Below, in pieces: positions 7,875-15,815 of a stretch of DNA of 64,000 nt (positions are counted from its first letter, which is position 1; each line of letters opens with the position of its first letter). The notes under the pieces were generated by a model, which saw nothing but the letters and a program-made list of their open reading frames with translations, searched no databases and was not told where the DNA came from. Made by a program: the position numbers and the translations under genes. Source of the DNA: Mycobacterium sp. ACS4331 (GTDB taxonomy: Bacteria; Actinomycetota; Actinomycetes; Mycobacteriales; Mycobacteriaceae); assembly GCF_001667265.1 (NCBI RefSeq), contig NZ_LZHW01000007.1, positions 62,001 through 126,000 of the forward strand, given 5' to 3'.

Positions 7875-8483
7875 CTATACCGATAGGGCCACTTGCTGGG
7901 GCATATGTGAAGGATCGAGGAGTTCGACTAGGTACGGGTAGGTTAAGGTCGCGGTGAATGCAACTCGATGCGGTCGCTCTAACCTCTTGCTGCTTTCAGC
8001 GCGGCGGACAACCGCAGTAACTTGAGACGCACCCACCGCAGTGCCGTTCACGAAATTACGAAGTTCGGATCGGTAGAGCGGTGGTCCGTCTGCGGAGTTG
8101 TCGAACAGCTCGGTGTCACTTGTGCACACCAATGCGAAGTGCCGCCGCTGCCGACCAGGGCTATACCGGCTGGAAACCATCGAATGCTTGGGAATATTGA
8201 ATGCCGATCCGTCCATACCCATGGCGGCGGTCCACGTTGCGACGAACTCTGGGTTCACATCGATCTTAGCTGCCGGAGAAAGCATGGGGGTGAACAAGAC
8301 GCGCGGTGATCGGGTAACCGAAAGGAGCGCCCGCAACGAGGGCCAGATGCTAGTCCCGATCCCCCATAAGAATAGCCCGCCGTTGTTGAACCGTTCCCGC
8401 TCTTTCCGGGCGAGAATGCTCTCCGTCGGTTCACCAGCTTCAGTACCAAACTTGCTCCAACAGAATGACTCTGGGTGCTGCAC
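7875..8483 (-). CDS. Conserved hypothetical protein with WGIG motif
   Basis: A 202-aa soluble protein. The N-terminal part reads FCWSKFGTEAGEPTESILARK followed by ERERF and GGLFLWGIG, then RVLFTPMLS, FALVCTSDTELF and GASQVTAVV. The start is set at GTG 8483, which has GAAGGGG six bases upstream; a longer frame reaches 8567. The first 45 residues align with the N-terminus of the product of 10284-10844: shared K-x-GT-x-A-x-E, I-x-x-RK, WG-x-G and a following Pro. Similar proteins occur in accessory regions of actinobacteria, to the best of recall, but no function is known to me. It is transcribed divergently from the ImmA/IrrE gene. Confidence 0.75.
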   Translation of the reverse strand: MQHPESFCWSKFGTEAGEPTESILARKERERFNNGGLFLWGIGTSIWPSLRALLSVTRSPRVLFTPMLSPAAKIDVNPEFVATWTAAMGMDGSAFNIPKHSMVSSRYSPGRQRRHFALVCTSDTELFDNSADGPPLYRSELRNFVNGTAVGASQVTAVVRRAESSKRLERPHRVAFTATLTYPYLVELLDPSHMPQQVALSV

Positions 8484-8590
8484 GTCGTCCCCTTCGCAGG
8501 TCTGAAGAAGTCTTAGCGGGTAGCATACGGCGGGCCGCTGACAAGAGGAGCGTGATTGTACGGGCATGTTGGCATAGAGTCGACTAGACG

Positions 8591-9628
8591 GTGGTCGGCG
8601 GATGCGGGGAGGCGGTACTCAGTAGCTTGGCTAGTGTTGAGCAGTCGCTTCGGCGTGACCTGGAGAACGCTGGCCTGACGCGTGCTGCCATAGACGCGAT
8701 ATGGCCCGAGTGGTGGAGCGCGGAGGCAGAGTCTTCAGTGTCCGCGACGACGGAGCTTCGGTACACAGTCGCCAGGCGGCTAGGACTGTCCCCTCGCGCG
8801 CTCATGCACGGAGACACAGAGTTCGTGTGGCGCGACGAGGCGAAATATAAGAACCTTGGTGCTACAACGCCGGCAGAGCAGGGTGTTCTCACGTCATTTG
8901 GCGTAGCGATCGGTAAAGCGTTAATTGCGGTTGCGCCTCCTCCGGTCGGATCCCTGCCGCCGACAGCCGAGGAGTTACGAACTGCGATCCTAAAGTCCGG
9001 TCGTCTAGTGGGCCTTACAGAGCTACTTACTTTCTGTTGGGCCGTTGGAGTCGCTGTTGTGCAACTAGAGGTATTCCCTCTAAGCGCCAAGAGGATGCAC
9101 GCGATGACTGTAAAGGTCGGTGACCGCTATGCAATTCTTCTTGGCAGCCGCTCGTCATACCCCGCGCAGGCATCATTTGTTGTGGCCCACGAACTGGGAC
9201 ATATAGCGGGAGGCCACCTCGGGGATTCGGCAGCATTGCTCGACGTCGAGGACCCGCTCGATATTGCGAACCGGGACGACGAAGAGGCCGAGGCGGATAA
9301 ATACGCACTCTCGCTGCTGACGGGTTCCGCTGAACTGAGTGTGCTCGCAAACACAAGCGGATACAATGCAACGCAGGTCGCTCACGCGGCCATCCGAGAA
9401 GCTTTCACTGTTCAGATCGAACCTGGAACGCTCGCGCTTTGCCTGGCGTACTCCACTGGAAACTGGAAGCAATCGTTAGGCGCTTTGAAAATTATTTACG
9501 GCACCCAGCCGACCGGTGCTGCGGGATCGTATGTCAACAACGTTGCAAGGACTCAACTTGATCTTTCAAGCCTCAATGACCGCAACAGATACATATCGAG
9601 AGTGCTGAACCTTGGTGTCGTGGGTTGA
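8591..9628 (+). CDS. ImmA/IrrE-family metallopeptidase
   Basis: A 345-aa protein. The C-terminal half carries the zinc peptidase motif HELGHIAGGH (HExxH), followed about 30 residues later by the acidic stretch DDEEAEADKYALSLL typical of ImmA/IrrE (COG2856) enzymes. The N-terminal 100 residues are helical (LRRDLENAGLTRAAID, RYTVARRLGLSP) and could be a regulator-recognition or degenerate HTH region. ImmA-type peptidases cleave repressors or antitoxins, for example in ICEBs1 and IrrE/DdrO. Three bases separate it from the PIN-like gene, so they form one unit. The first available start is GTG 8591; a slightly later start is possible. Confidence 0.85.
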   Translation: MVGGCGEAVLSSLASVEQSLRRDLENAGLTRAAIDAIWPEWWSAEAESSVSATTELRYTVARRLGLSPRALMHGDTEFVWRDEAKYKNLGATTPAEQGVLTSFGVAIGKALIAVAPPPVGSLPPTAEELRTAILKSGRLVGLTELLTFCWAVGVAVVQLEVFPLSAKRMHAMTVKVGDRYAILLGSRSSYPAQASFVVAHELGHIAGGHLGDSAALLDVEDPLDIANRDDEEAEADKYALSLLTGSAELSVLANTSGYNATQVAHAAIREAFTVQIEPGTLALCLAYSTGNWKQSLGALKIIYGTQPTGAAGSYVNNVARTQLDLSSLNDRNRYISRVLNLGVVG

Positions 9629-9631
9629 TCG

Positions 9632-10294
9632 ATGCCCGTTGCCATAGATAATGATGTACTGCAGAAACTTAGTTCATATGGGTTGATTCCCGACCTGCAA
9701 TCAGTGCTGGCGCCCTACGAACCAATCGGTGTACTCGGCGCCGCGCGCTTCATCGTGCGGCGCGCTTTGGGCCGCCTGAACTTAGGTGATGTCGATGCCT
9801 TGAAAACGTCGTTCGAGGAATTCATCCAGGGCGCTAACGAGATGGAGCCTACCGACGAGGAAATCGCCCTAGCGACAGAGTTCGAGGAAGTTGCCAACAA
9901 ACAGTTGCTCGGCTTTGACGCTGGCGAAAGTCAGCTGTGTGCTATTGCGATCGTTCGCGGATTGGATGCAGTCATAACAGGAGATAAGCGTGCCATCGTA
10001 GCGGCTGAAACGGTGAGAGGCGCTGTCGACGCACTGTCAGCTCTGGTGGGAAAGCTCGTCTGTCTTGAGCAATTGATGCTGGGCGTAATTAATTCAATCG
10101 GGCACGAAATCGTCCGGCCCCGTGTTTGTGCTGTCAGGGCCGTGGACAAGGCCTTGTCGATATGCCTCAAGTGCTGGAACCCAGGCGATCCCGATCAAGA
10201 GGCCATCACGGAGGCCTTCCAGAGCTATATCGAGGATCTACGGACTAGCGCCCCGTCGCTGCTTTGCGAGGGGCATGCGTTCCCTAACTCTTGA
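9632..10294 (+). CDS. PIN-like nuclease-fold protein
   Basis: A 220-aa protein with the acidic landmarks of a PIN domain. These are an N-terminal Asp cluster in AIDNDVLQKL, the central DAGESQLCAIAI (the ExxxxA-like second site), and VITGDKRAIVAA carrying the third Asp. PIN proteins usually cut RNA and act as toxins. The upstream partner is an ImmA/IrrE peptidase rather than a classical antitoxin. The stop overlaps the end of the convergent WGYGG gene by 11 bases. The PIN assignment is from motif spacing and is moderately certain; RNase activity is inferred. Confidence 0.65.
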   Translation: MPVAIDNDVLQKLSSYGLIPDLQSVLAPYEPIGVLGAARFIVRRALGRLNLGDVDALKTSFEEFIQGANEMEPTDEEIALATEFEEVANKQLLGFDAGESQLCAIAIVRGLDAVITGDKRAIVAAETVRGAVDALSALVGKLVCLEQLMLGVINSIGHEIVRPRVCAVRAVDKALSICLKCWNPGDPDQEAITEAFQSYIEDLRTSAPSLLCEGHAFPNS

Positions 10295-10844
10295 GAAATA
10301 CCGCGTACGGCTCCGTGAGCTGAGCTACGAATCCGATTGTCTTGACAAGATGATCGTCCGGTGAATCAATATCCGGGGTGATCTCTAGACAGGCTTTATC
10401 CACTCGCCCTCGTACGTACTTGCTGCCGCGTTTACCCCTACTGTTGCCGACCGCGACACGGGTCATTCCTAAGTCGATCTGATCTTCAGCTTCCTCCAGT
10501 GAATCTACGCATAGCGCGTAGCGAGAGCCAAGGACGTTAATTCCCTCGGGGATTCGAGTCCAGTTTATACCGTCGGGCGATGAGTACTCTGCCCTGATTT
10601 GCTCCGCAAAGTGCTTGGAGTCCATCGGCTCCATGGCTAGGACTATCCGCCCGCCGGCTGCCGCGCGTGCGCGCGCGAACGGTTGCACCATAGTCGCAGG
10701 GTGGCAGGTATTACCCCCGTATCCCCACATTGCGAGGCCCGTGTCCTCGATCTCTTTCCTCTTGCGCTCGATAATCTCCGTCAAGTCTTCTTGCGCATGC
10801 GTCCCGATCTTCATGTACAGGATGGCATCGCCTGGCTCAAACAC
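10284..10844 (-). CDS. Conserved hypothetical protein with WGYGG motif
   Basis: A 186-aa protein. The N-terminus has YMKIGTHAQEDLTEIIERK and MWGYGGNTCHP, later IVLAMEPMDSK and YALCVDSLEEAE. The start is GTG 10844, immediately after the TAA of the methyltransferase-like gene, with GGAGGAG at ideal distance inside the end of that gene, so translation is coupled. The N-terminal segment resembles that of the 7875-8483 product, which suggests a shared domain. It likely works with the BpsA-like protein. Function unknown. Confidence 0.75.
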   Translation of the reverse strand: MFEPGDAILYMKIGTHAQEDLTEIIERKRKEIEDTGLAMWGYGGNTCHPATMVQPFARARAAAGGRIVLAMEPMDSKHFAEQIRAEYSSPDGINWTRIPEGINVLGSRYALCVDSLEEAEDQIDLGMTRVAVGNSRGKRGSKYVRGRVDKACLEITPDIDSPDDHLVKTIGFVAQLTEPYAVFLKS

Positions 10845-11675
10845 TTAATTCTCCTCCAGTAGTTCGAATCGATATTCGTCCTCGCTAGCCTTGCCGTAAT
10901 CTAATCGCTTACGTTCGCGTACATAACGGACGCGCGGATTCTGCGATTGGCCGTAGAAATTCCTCAAAGTCGTTGGGGCGCTAATGCTGCTAGATTCGCC
11001 ACGGTCGCCGTTGTTCGGCAGCGAGGAAATGATCAGGTTGCACGACCGTAAGTCCGGGTTGTCATCGAGATGATAGCTATGTAGTTTAGGCATCATCCGG
11101 CTCACGTAAAAGCCGCGCGCGGCCGCGAATGACTGTACGCTGCCAAGAACATTCTTTGGCCACTCTAAGTCGTCGTCATCGGCAATGACGATTAGGCCAT
11201 CACCGTTATAGCTCAGCGCTTCCATGCCGCGTTGAACAAACACATTGACACTGCTCCCGTTGTTGCTCGCCCCCCAGGGTGGGTTGGTGTAGAAGCAATC
11301 GAAGTTGCGAAGCTTGGGGAGGGGGTCAAGGCAGTTGTACAGAATTCCCTCGAGAGATGCGAGTCGCTCGCGATCGGCGAACCGATTGATAGCCCCGACG
11401 ATTCGTTCGTCAAAGTCAAGTACCACTATGCGTGCTGGACCGTACGGGATGATACCTCGCGCCTGGAGATACGCGACACACACGCTAATCGAGTCACCGT
11501 CGCCTACGAAGATTAGTTGTTTGTCACGTGCCCAGTTGGCGACAAACTCGCTCTGCATCACCATGTCGCCGGTTTTCATGTAGATCTGGTCGAACTCGCG
11601 TATCGGCCGCGGCCTATTCTGGATGACGTCGGACACTGCATTGATCGCAGCCTTGAGGTCGATCTCTTGCGCCAC
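10845..11675 (-). CDS. BpsA-like (DUF43) methyltransferase-fold protein with NPPW motif
   Basis: A 276-aa Rossmann-fold protein. IFVGDGDSISVCVAYLQ and RIVVLDFDERIVGAI match the nucleotide-binding region of branched-polyamine synthase (BpsA, DUF43). The next motif is FYTNPPWGASNNG: BpsA itself has a DPP motif, while NPPW/NPPY is typical of amino-methyltransferases acting on adenine, cytosine or glutamine nitrogens. It could therefore modify a nucleic acid, nucleotide or polyamine. It is the first gene of a two-gene minus-strand operon with the WGYGG protein. Start GTG 11675 follows a GGGGG stretch. The substrate is not predictable from sequence. Confidence 0.75.
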   Translation of the reverse strand: MAQEIDLKAAINAVSDVIQNRPRPIREFDQIYMKTGDMVMQSEFVANWARDKQLIFVGDGDSISVCVAYLQARGIIPYGPARIVVLDFDERIVGAINRFADRERLASLEGILYNCLDPLPKLRNFDCFYTNPPWGASNNGSSVNVFVQRGMEALSYNGDGLIVIADDDDLEWPKNVLGSVQSFAAARGFYVSRMMPKLHSYHLDDNPDLRSCNLIISSLPNNGDRGESSSISAPTTLRNFYGQSQNPRVRYVRERKRLDYGKASEDEYRFELLEEN

Positions 11676-11989
11676 CGATAGGCCCCCTGTTTATAGACTA
11701 GAGCGTCTTACGGTATCCGATTCGAGACGGAGTGGAAAGTAGCGACACATGCACGGACGGAGTGGTTCTGGAGCGCGCCCAAACAGTAGGTGGCTCGAGA
11801 GACGTTGTTCCGCAGGGGTGGTGGCGGGCGGGGCGCGCCGATTACGCCTCAGTCCATTAACGGCAGTGACGCTAGCCAGGTGTAAGTACCAAGTCGCCTA
11901 GTGGTGAGTGGCTGCCGCAATTAAGCTGACGGCGTGCGTAGGGATCGCTCGACGCGGGCGTCCGTTCGGCTGCGACCTCGTGTAAAGGA
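11676..11989. other. Divergent promoter region, no gene seen
   Basis: About 310 bases between the divergent BpsA-like gene and the membrane-protein gene. No coding sequence is supported. It must contain promoters for both directions, but I could not identify convincing -10/-35 elements. Confidence 0.4.
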
Positions 11990-12451
11990 ATGGAGTCTGG
12001 GTTGGCTGTCGATGTCAGGTTGGAACCCATCGCCGAAGCGCGCGGCGGTGCCATTGCCCTTCGGATGACACTCTGGGCGACGTTTGGAGTTCTTTTCGGT
12101 CTTGGGCCGGTAATAGTGAACTCAATTAAGAGTGGTATGTCGAGCGCTGGGTTGGACCTCACCGAAGTTCTCGGATACGGAGAGCTATTTATCGTTGGCG
12201 CCGTGATTGCAGGTAGCGCGATTGGTGAGCTAATTGCGGCATTTGTCGGTCGGGATTTTAGTTCGAAACCCCTCTCGTTCAAGCTAATTGCCATTCTTGC
12301 GTGCTTCGGGACACTTCTGTCGTTGCTCGCGAATACGGCCGGTTACACGGTGAGTGGCGACCCCAGTACCGTGCGTGAGTTATCGCAGTGGTTCTTCATA
12401 GCGACGCTGGTCCCGAGCGGCGCGATAATCGGAATGGTGGCGACATCGTGA
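11990..12451 (+). CDS. Four-helix membrane protein of the element cargo
   Basis: A protein of about 153 aa with four hydrophobic segments: about residues 25-45 (LRMTLWATFGVLFGLGPVIV), 63-85, 97-117 and 133-152. It has no recognised domain. An alternative TTG start at 12002 has GGAG at better spacing. Its stop overlaps the start of the next gene (GTGA), so the two are coupled. Membrane proteins paired with small partners are common as effectors in defence loci, but no such role is shown here. Confidence 0.65.
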   Translation: MESGLAVDVRLEPIAEARGGAIALRMTLWATFGVLFGLGPVIVNSIKSGMSSAGLDLTEVLGYGELFIVGAVIAGSAIGELIAAFVGRDFSSKPLSFKLIAILACFGTLLSLLANTAGYTVSGDPSTVRELSQWFFIATLVPSGAIIGMVATS

Positions 12452-12744
12452 ACACGACGGACCTGGCGACGTGGGCCGCAGTGGTAGGGGCTGCTCTTGG
12501 CCTCGTGGCGGCCGTGTACAGCATGTGGAACACCCGCAGCGCTAATGGTCGAGTGCCAGACTCGCAGATCGAGAGAGTGCACGTGGTGATCGTGTCCCCC
12601 AAAGAGGATCGTCGCTACTTCCTGAGTGTTCCCGAGGGCATCGATACACCGACACTGTTGGACAGCATCGCAACGGCGATCGAGCAGGCTGAGTCACGAC
12701 GTGTGAGTCGTGCCGATACTCACGATGAGGAGCACGTCGACTAG
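12448..12744 (+). CDS. Small protein with N-terminal membrane anchor
   Basis: A 98-aa protein. One hydrophobic helix (about residues 6-25, LATWAAVVGAALGLVAAVYS) is followed by a soluble domain with a beta strand RVHVVIVSPKEDRRYFLSV and a helix LLDSIATAIEQAES. The GTG at 12448 overlaps the upstream stop and is preferred to the longer frame from 12388. It is probably the partner of the four-helix membrane protein. Function unknown. Confidence 0.65.
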   Translation: MNTTDLATWAAVVGAALGLVAAVYSMWNTRSANGRVPDSQIERVHVVIVSPKEDRRYFLSVPEGIDTPTLLDSIATAIEQAESRRVSRADTHDEEHVD

Positions 12745-12946
12745 CAACTAGCATGCACTACGTATGGTTCGGCGATTGCCTGCGGGCAGTTGATCGTCGT
12801 CCTAGGTGTCAGAGCGGACAAAGCTTGCCAAAGAACTTGCTAAAGCCAAGGCACGGGGATATGGGCCCTAGGCACACTGGCTTACGGATGCGATAGTTCA
12901 CCGGCAGCGGGCCGCTCTCGCAGAACTTACGTGAGCGAACTCTTTA

Positions 12947-14206
12947 CTAACGCGTTGTGACTGTGATTACCGGGATGTTCGACAGTAAGCTGGATTCTGC
13001 TCTCTCACTAGGGGTTCGGATTTCGATGAGTCGGCCGTATTCGAGGCAGACGGACCATGTTGGGTTTGTGTCGGATCTAGCTCGATTGCTCAGGAGCGCC
13101 TGATGTGCGGATGCCGCAGCTAACCCGACACTCTGGGTGTGATTCATGAACCGTTCGAGCGCGTGCAGCGCTCGCTGATAGCTAGCTTGCAGATCGTTCC
13201 GCGACTGGCTCAGTTGCGATCTGCTTTGAAGGACTTCGATCAGTGGGTGCTTCGTCGGAAGCGTTCGCCGAAAGATACTGGAATGCCACATGATTGCACG
13301 GTGATCGTGCAGTCTCTCGGCGTGCCTTTTCCAAGATGCGACTAATTGACGTTGGGCCTTGGGGCCAAGCCCGGCCTCGAACCTGCTTGCGTCTCTGTAT
13401 GCGAGTCGTGCTGATGCGGCGAGCATTTCCAACGAGTCGGCAATGGCAAGCTTGGAGATCATCAGTGACTTCTCCGTTGTCCGCCGCGAGAACCACGAGA
13501 CCTGAGGCGTCTTGCACAGATGAACGTATTGTGCTCTCGTTCGTGCGAATATCTGTGCCTGTTCTGCGAGGAGGTCAGATAATCTGGCCATGTCGTCGAC
13601 TCGCGGCTGGACCCATGTGTTCCAGTCTGCGGGAGTCAATAGATCACCAGCGTGAGTCGTATCGCGGCTGTCGATCTCGAACAGGACGGCATACTTCATC
13701 CGCTGCAGTGCGTTGGCCATCTCGATAACCTCGTCCGCGAAGATTTGTCTGTCCGCTCCCTTCAGCGATTGCCCGACCGTTGCAGAACTGTGCATTCGAA
13801 TGTCGATTGGTGGGATGCAGCCAGTCGCGACGAGAGCCTCGTTCACTCTGTCGATCAGATTAATCGCCGTCTGGGTCTTGAACCGAGTGGTGCTTGTCAC
13901 GGCGCACCCCGTGGATTGACGCACCAAGTTGGGTGGGGCGCCGGCAGCTATCGCAAGATGGGCGAGGGGTGGTAGCGCATTGGCTAGTGAGTACGCGGTT
14001 GCGACGAGCTGGTTGGCGTTCATCGCTCTGAGTTCATCGGTCGTCATGTCGGGACGATAACGCCAGGGCGCGACATCACGGCCGATCACTGTAATCCGCC
14101 GTCGACTCAGGGGCTCGAACCCGCGCTGAATGGGCTCTGAACTGGTGTTATTGGGCGACGATCGCCGTCGGCTCGTGCGGTCGTTTTTTGGGGCAGGCTT
14201 GCTCAT
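12947..14206 (-). CDS. Hypothetical 419-aa protein, alone on the minus strand
   Basis: A mostly helical soluble protein with many Ser, Arg and Ala residues. Examples are MTTDELRAMNANQLVATAYS near residue 54, MANALQRMKYAVLFEID in the middle, and RALHALERFMNHTQSVGLA near the end. The open frame extends to 14569, but that part is antisense to the gene at 14244. The ATG at 14206, upstream of that gene, is the likely limit; ATG 14048 is an alternative. It is convergent with the membrane-protein pair and divergent from the transfer block. No domain was recognised. Confidence 0.6.
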   Translation of the reverse strand: MSKPAPKNDRTSRRRSSPNNTSSEPIQRGFEPLSRRRITVIGRDVAPWRYRPDMTTDELRAMNANQLVATAYSLANALPPLAHLAIAAGAPPNLVRQSTGCAVTSTTRFKTQTAINLIDRVNEALVATGCIPPIDIRMHSSATVGQSLKGADRQIFADEVIEMANALQRMKYAVLFEIDSRDTTHAGDLLTPADWNTWVQPRVDDMARLSDLLAEQAQIFARTRAQYVHLCKTPQVSWFSRRTTEKSLMISKLAIADSLEMLAASARLAYRDASRFEAGLGPKAQRQLVASWKRHAERLHDHRAIMWHSSIFRRTLPTKHPLIEVLQSRSQLSQSRNDLQASYQRALHALERFMNHTQSVGLAAASAHQALLSNRARSDTNPTWSVCLEYGRLIEIRTPSERAESSLLSNIPVITVTTR

Positions 14207-14243
14207 GCGGGACGTCCCCGCAGATGCGAGAGAGGTCTGATTG

Positions 14244-14663
14244 ATGCCTGATCTGACGAGCCTGAAGGTCCCGGTGCCACCCGAACTGTTGTTGCTGATC
14301 GGCACCGGCGGCGGTGGGCGCACTAGAACGCTATACCGGGACGGCGCCGCCACGGAAGAGCTCGTCCAGCGAGATGGGGCAGCGGTACATCGGCTTTCGG
14401 GTGTGGCGGTATCCGTCGCCGGTGTCGGTATGGACGGCGCCATTGTGGAAACAACGACTCCGCTTGAGACCGTGGAAGCTGGGACCATCTTTCGTGTTGA
14501 GGGTGCGGCGGAGCTTACGGTCCGCGCCGACGTCCGTCCTGGCTTCGGTGATCGCGGGCCGCGCGGCACTCTTGCAGTGTCGGTGTATGCGCAGACATTG
14601 ACTCCAGTCGGAACCGTTGATCAACTGCTGCGCAGTGGGTCTCGCCGAGGGGGTGGCGAGTGA
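14244..14663 (+). CDS. Hypothetical protein, first gene of the transfer operon
   Basis: A 139-aa soluble protein, mainly beta-stranded by appearance (VAVSVAGVGMDGAIVETTTPLE, IFRVEGAAELTVRADV), with a Gly-rich basic end (RSGSRRGGGE). ATG 14244 has GAGAGG about nine bases upstream; a TTG three bases earlier is less likely. The stop overlaps the next start (GTGA). It opens a chain of genes leading to the FtsK-like translocase, so it probably belongs to the transfer machinery. Family not recognised. Confidence 0.65.
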   Translation: MPDLTSLKVPVPPELLLLIGTGGGGRTRTLYRDGAATEELVQRDGAAVHRLSGVAVSVAGVGMDGAIVETTTPLETVEAGTIFRVEGAAELTVRADVRPGFGDRGPRGTLAVSVYAQTLTPVGTVDQLLRSGSRRGGGE

Positions 14664-15112
14664 TCTGGCGGTCACGAAGGAAGTCGGAGTACTCCGATCC
14701 ATTCAGATTGTCGGCCGCGGGACGCGTCCGCGCAGCTATCGCCTGGACGCGAGGCCCCGTCAGGCTAACGCGTTGGATGGCATCTGTGCTGGTTGTATGT
14801 GCGGTCATCACAAGCGTTGCGGTGGTTCGGAGCGCGGTGATGCACGGTGCATCACCGCAGTCGGCGGAAGCTCGAACTCGAGTCCGTGACGCGACAGCGA
14901 CCCAGGCGATGCCAGTCGATGACAGGCTTCGCGCTGGCCCGATTTTGTCAGAGGTGTTGGAAAGGCCAGGATTTGAGTGCCAGCCGATGCCAGATCACGA
15001 CCTGATGTACTTCAACCCGTTTGACGACGGTCCCATCGTGGTTGCGATCGACGCGAACGGGGTCGTCTGGGGACCAGCTTGCGTGGTGAGTGAGGGCTAT
15101 ACCAGTGTCTAA
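14660..15112 (+). CDS. Membrane-anchored hypothetical protein of the transfer operon
   Basis: A 150-aa protein with a basic cytoplasmic N-terminus, one transmembrane helix (about residues 39-58, WMASVLVVCAVITSVAVV) and an extracytoplasmic domain. That domain carries two cysteines (FECQPM and GPACVV) and an acidic Asp-rich loop (YFNPFDDGPIVVAID). The start GTG overlaps the upstream stop. Small membrane proteins of this type accompany the translocase in AICE transfer operons. Its exact role is unknown. Confidence 0.65.
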   Translation: MIWRSRRKSEYSDPFRLSAAGRVRAAIAWTRGPVRLTRWMASVLVVCAVITSVAVVRSAVMHGASPQSAEARTRVRDATATQAMPVDDRLRAGPILSEVLERPGFECQPMPDHDLMYFNPFDDGPIVVAIDANGVVWGPACVVSEGYTSV

Positions 15113-15815
15113 AGGTGACGATCTCTTGGCAGCGTTTCCCATCCATCGTCAGGCGTCGATTATCCGAGCGCATTTAGTGCAGACCCGCGTTACTCCGGAA
15201 TCTCCTGAAATACCGATGTACAGATCTGCAGATGACATCAGACGAGTGATAGCGGTGCTGAACAGCACACCGTGTCCATCCGACCGGCGTTCTTCCCTGA
15301 ATCATCCGCCAACGTTCAGGAACGCATCAAGAAGACGGATGTACTCCAAGCTTGTGGATTCGTTTGGCACGCTTTGCAGCGTTTGCGAGTTGAACTACGG
15401 CGTGTACATCGATCACGATCACCTTGACCGCGGCGTTAGGGGTTTGGTGTGTCGTGACTGCAATCGCTTCATCGAGTGGTGTGGTCACCCAGATCCGGCA
15501 TCGTGCCGGATGGCGTGGTACTTGAATTCCCCTCCTGCGGAGCGTATGGGTCTACGCTATCCCGCCAGTCACAAGATGCGGGCGAACGATGCCGTGCGCG
15601 AGGTGATGCTGGGGTTCGACATATTCGATCGCACCGCGTGGCCCTCACCGTATCCGTGTGACTGGGAGTGGCGGGTTCCACCTGATGCTGAGCTTAAAGA
15701 GATTGATTTGGAGTGGTTTCGGCAACATCCAGGAGCAGAGGGCGCCGCTTATAGGCTGGCGACAGCAGATCGGGCCGCCCGAAAGTTAGCAGACGCAGAT
15801 CATGCGAGCTCATAG
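15105..15815 (+). CDS. Endonuclease VII-family HNH nuclease
   Basis: The central region (about residues 85-125) has a recombination endonuclease VII/HNH signature. CSVC is followed by YIDHDHLDRGVRGLVCRDCN, which contains two zinc CxxC pairs and the catalytic DHDH. Such enzymes cut branched or nicked DNA in phages and mobile elements. The C-terminal 100 residues are not recognised. The frame opens at 15090; GTG 15105, overlapping the upstream stop with GAGGG upstream, is the likelier start. It overlaps the start of the translocase gene, so it belongs to the transfer operon. Confidence 0.7.
   Translation: MSKGDDLLAAFPIHRQASIIRAHLVQTRVTPESPEIPMYRSADDIRRVIAVLNSTPCPSDRRSSLNHPPTFRNASRRRMYSKLVDSFGTLCSVCELNYGVYIDHDHLDRGVRGLVCRDCNRFIEWCGHPDPASCRMAWYLNSPPAERMGLRYPASHKMRANDAVREVMLGFDIFDRTAWPSPYPCDWEWRVPPDAELKEIDLEWFRQHPGAEGAAYRLATADRAARKLADADHASS

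Noticed and set aside
7631..7957. A 108-aa plus-strand protein after the RecA-like ATPase
   Set aside because: No recognisable domain, no convincing ribosome-binding site, and it runs into a better-supported convergent gene.
14207..14569. N-terminal extension of the 419-aa orphan protein
   Set aside because: It is antisense to the coupled gene at 14244 and rich in Ser/Pro/Thr without pattern; an ATG at 14206 fits the divergent arrangement.
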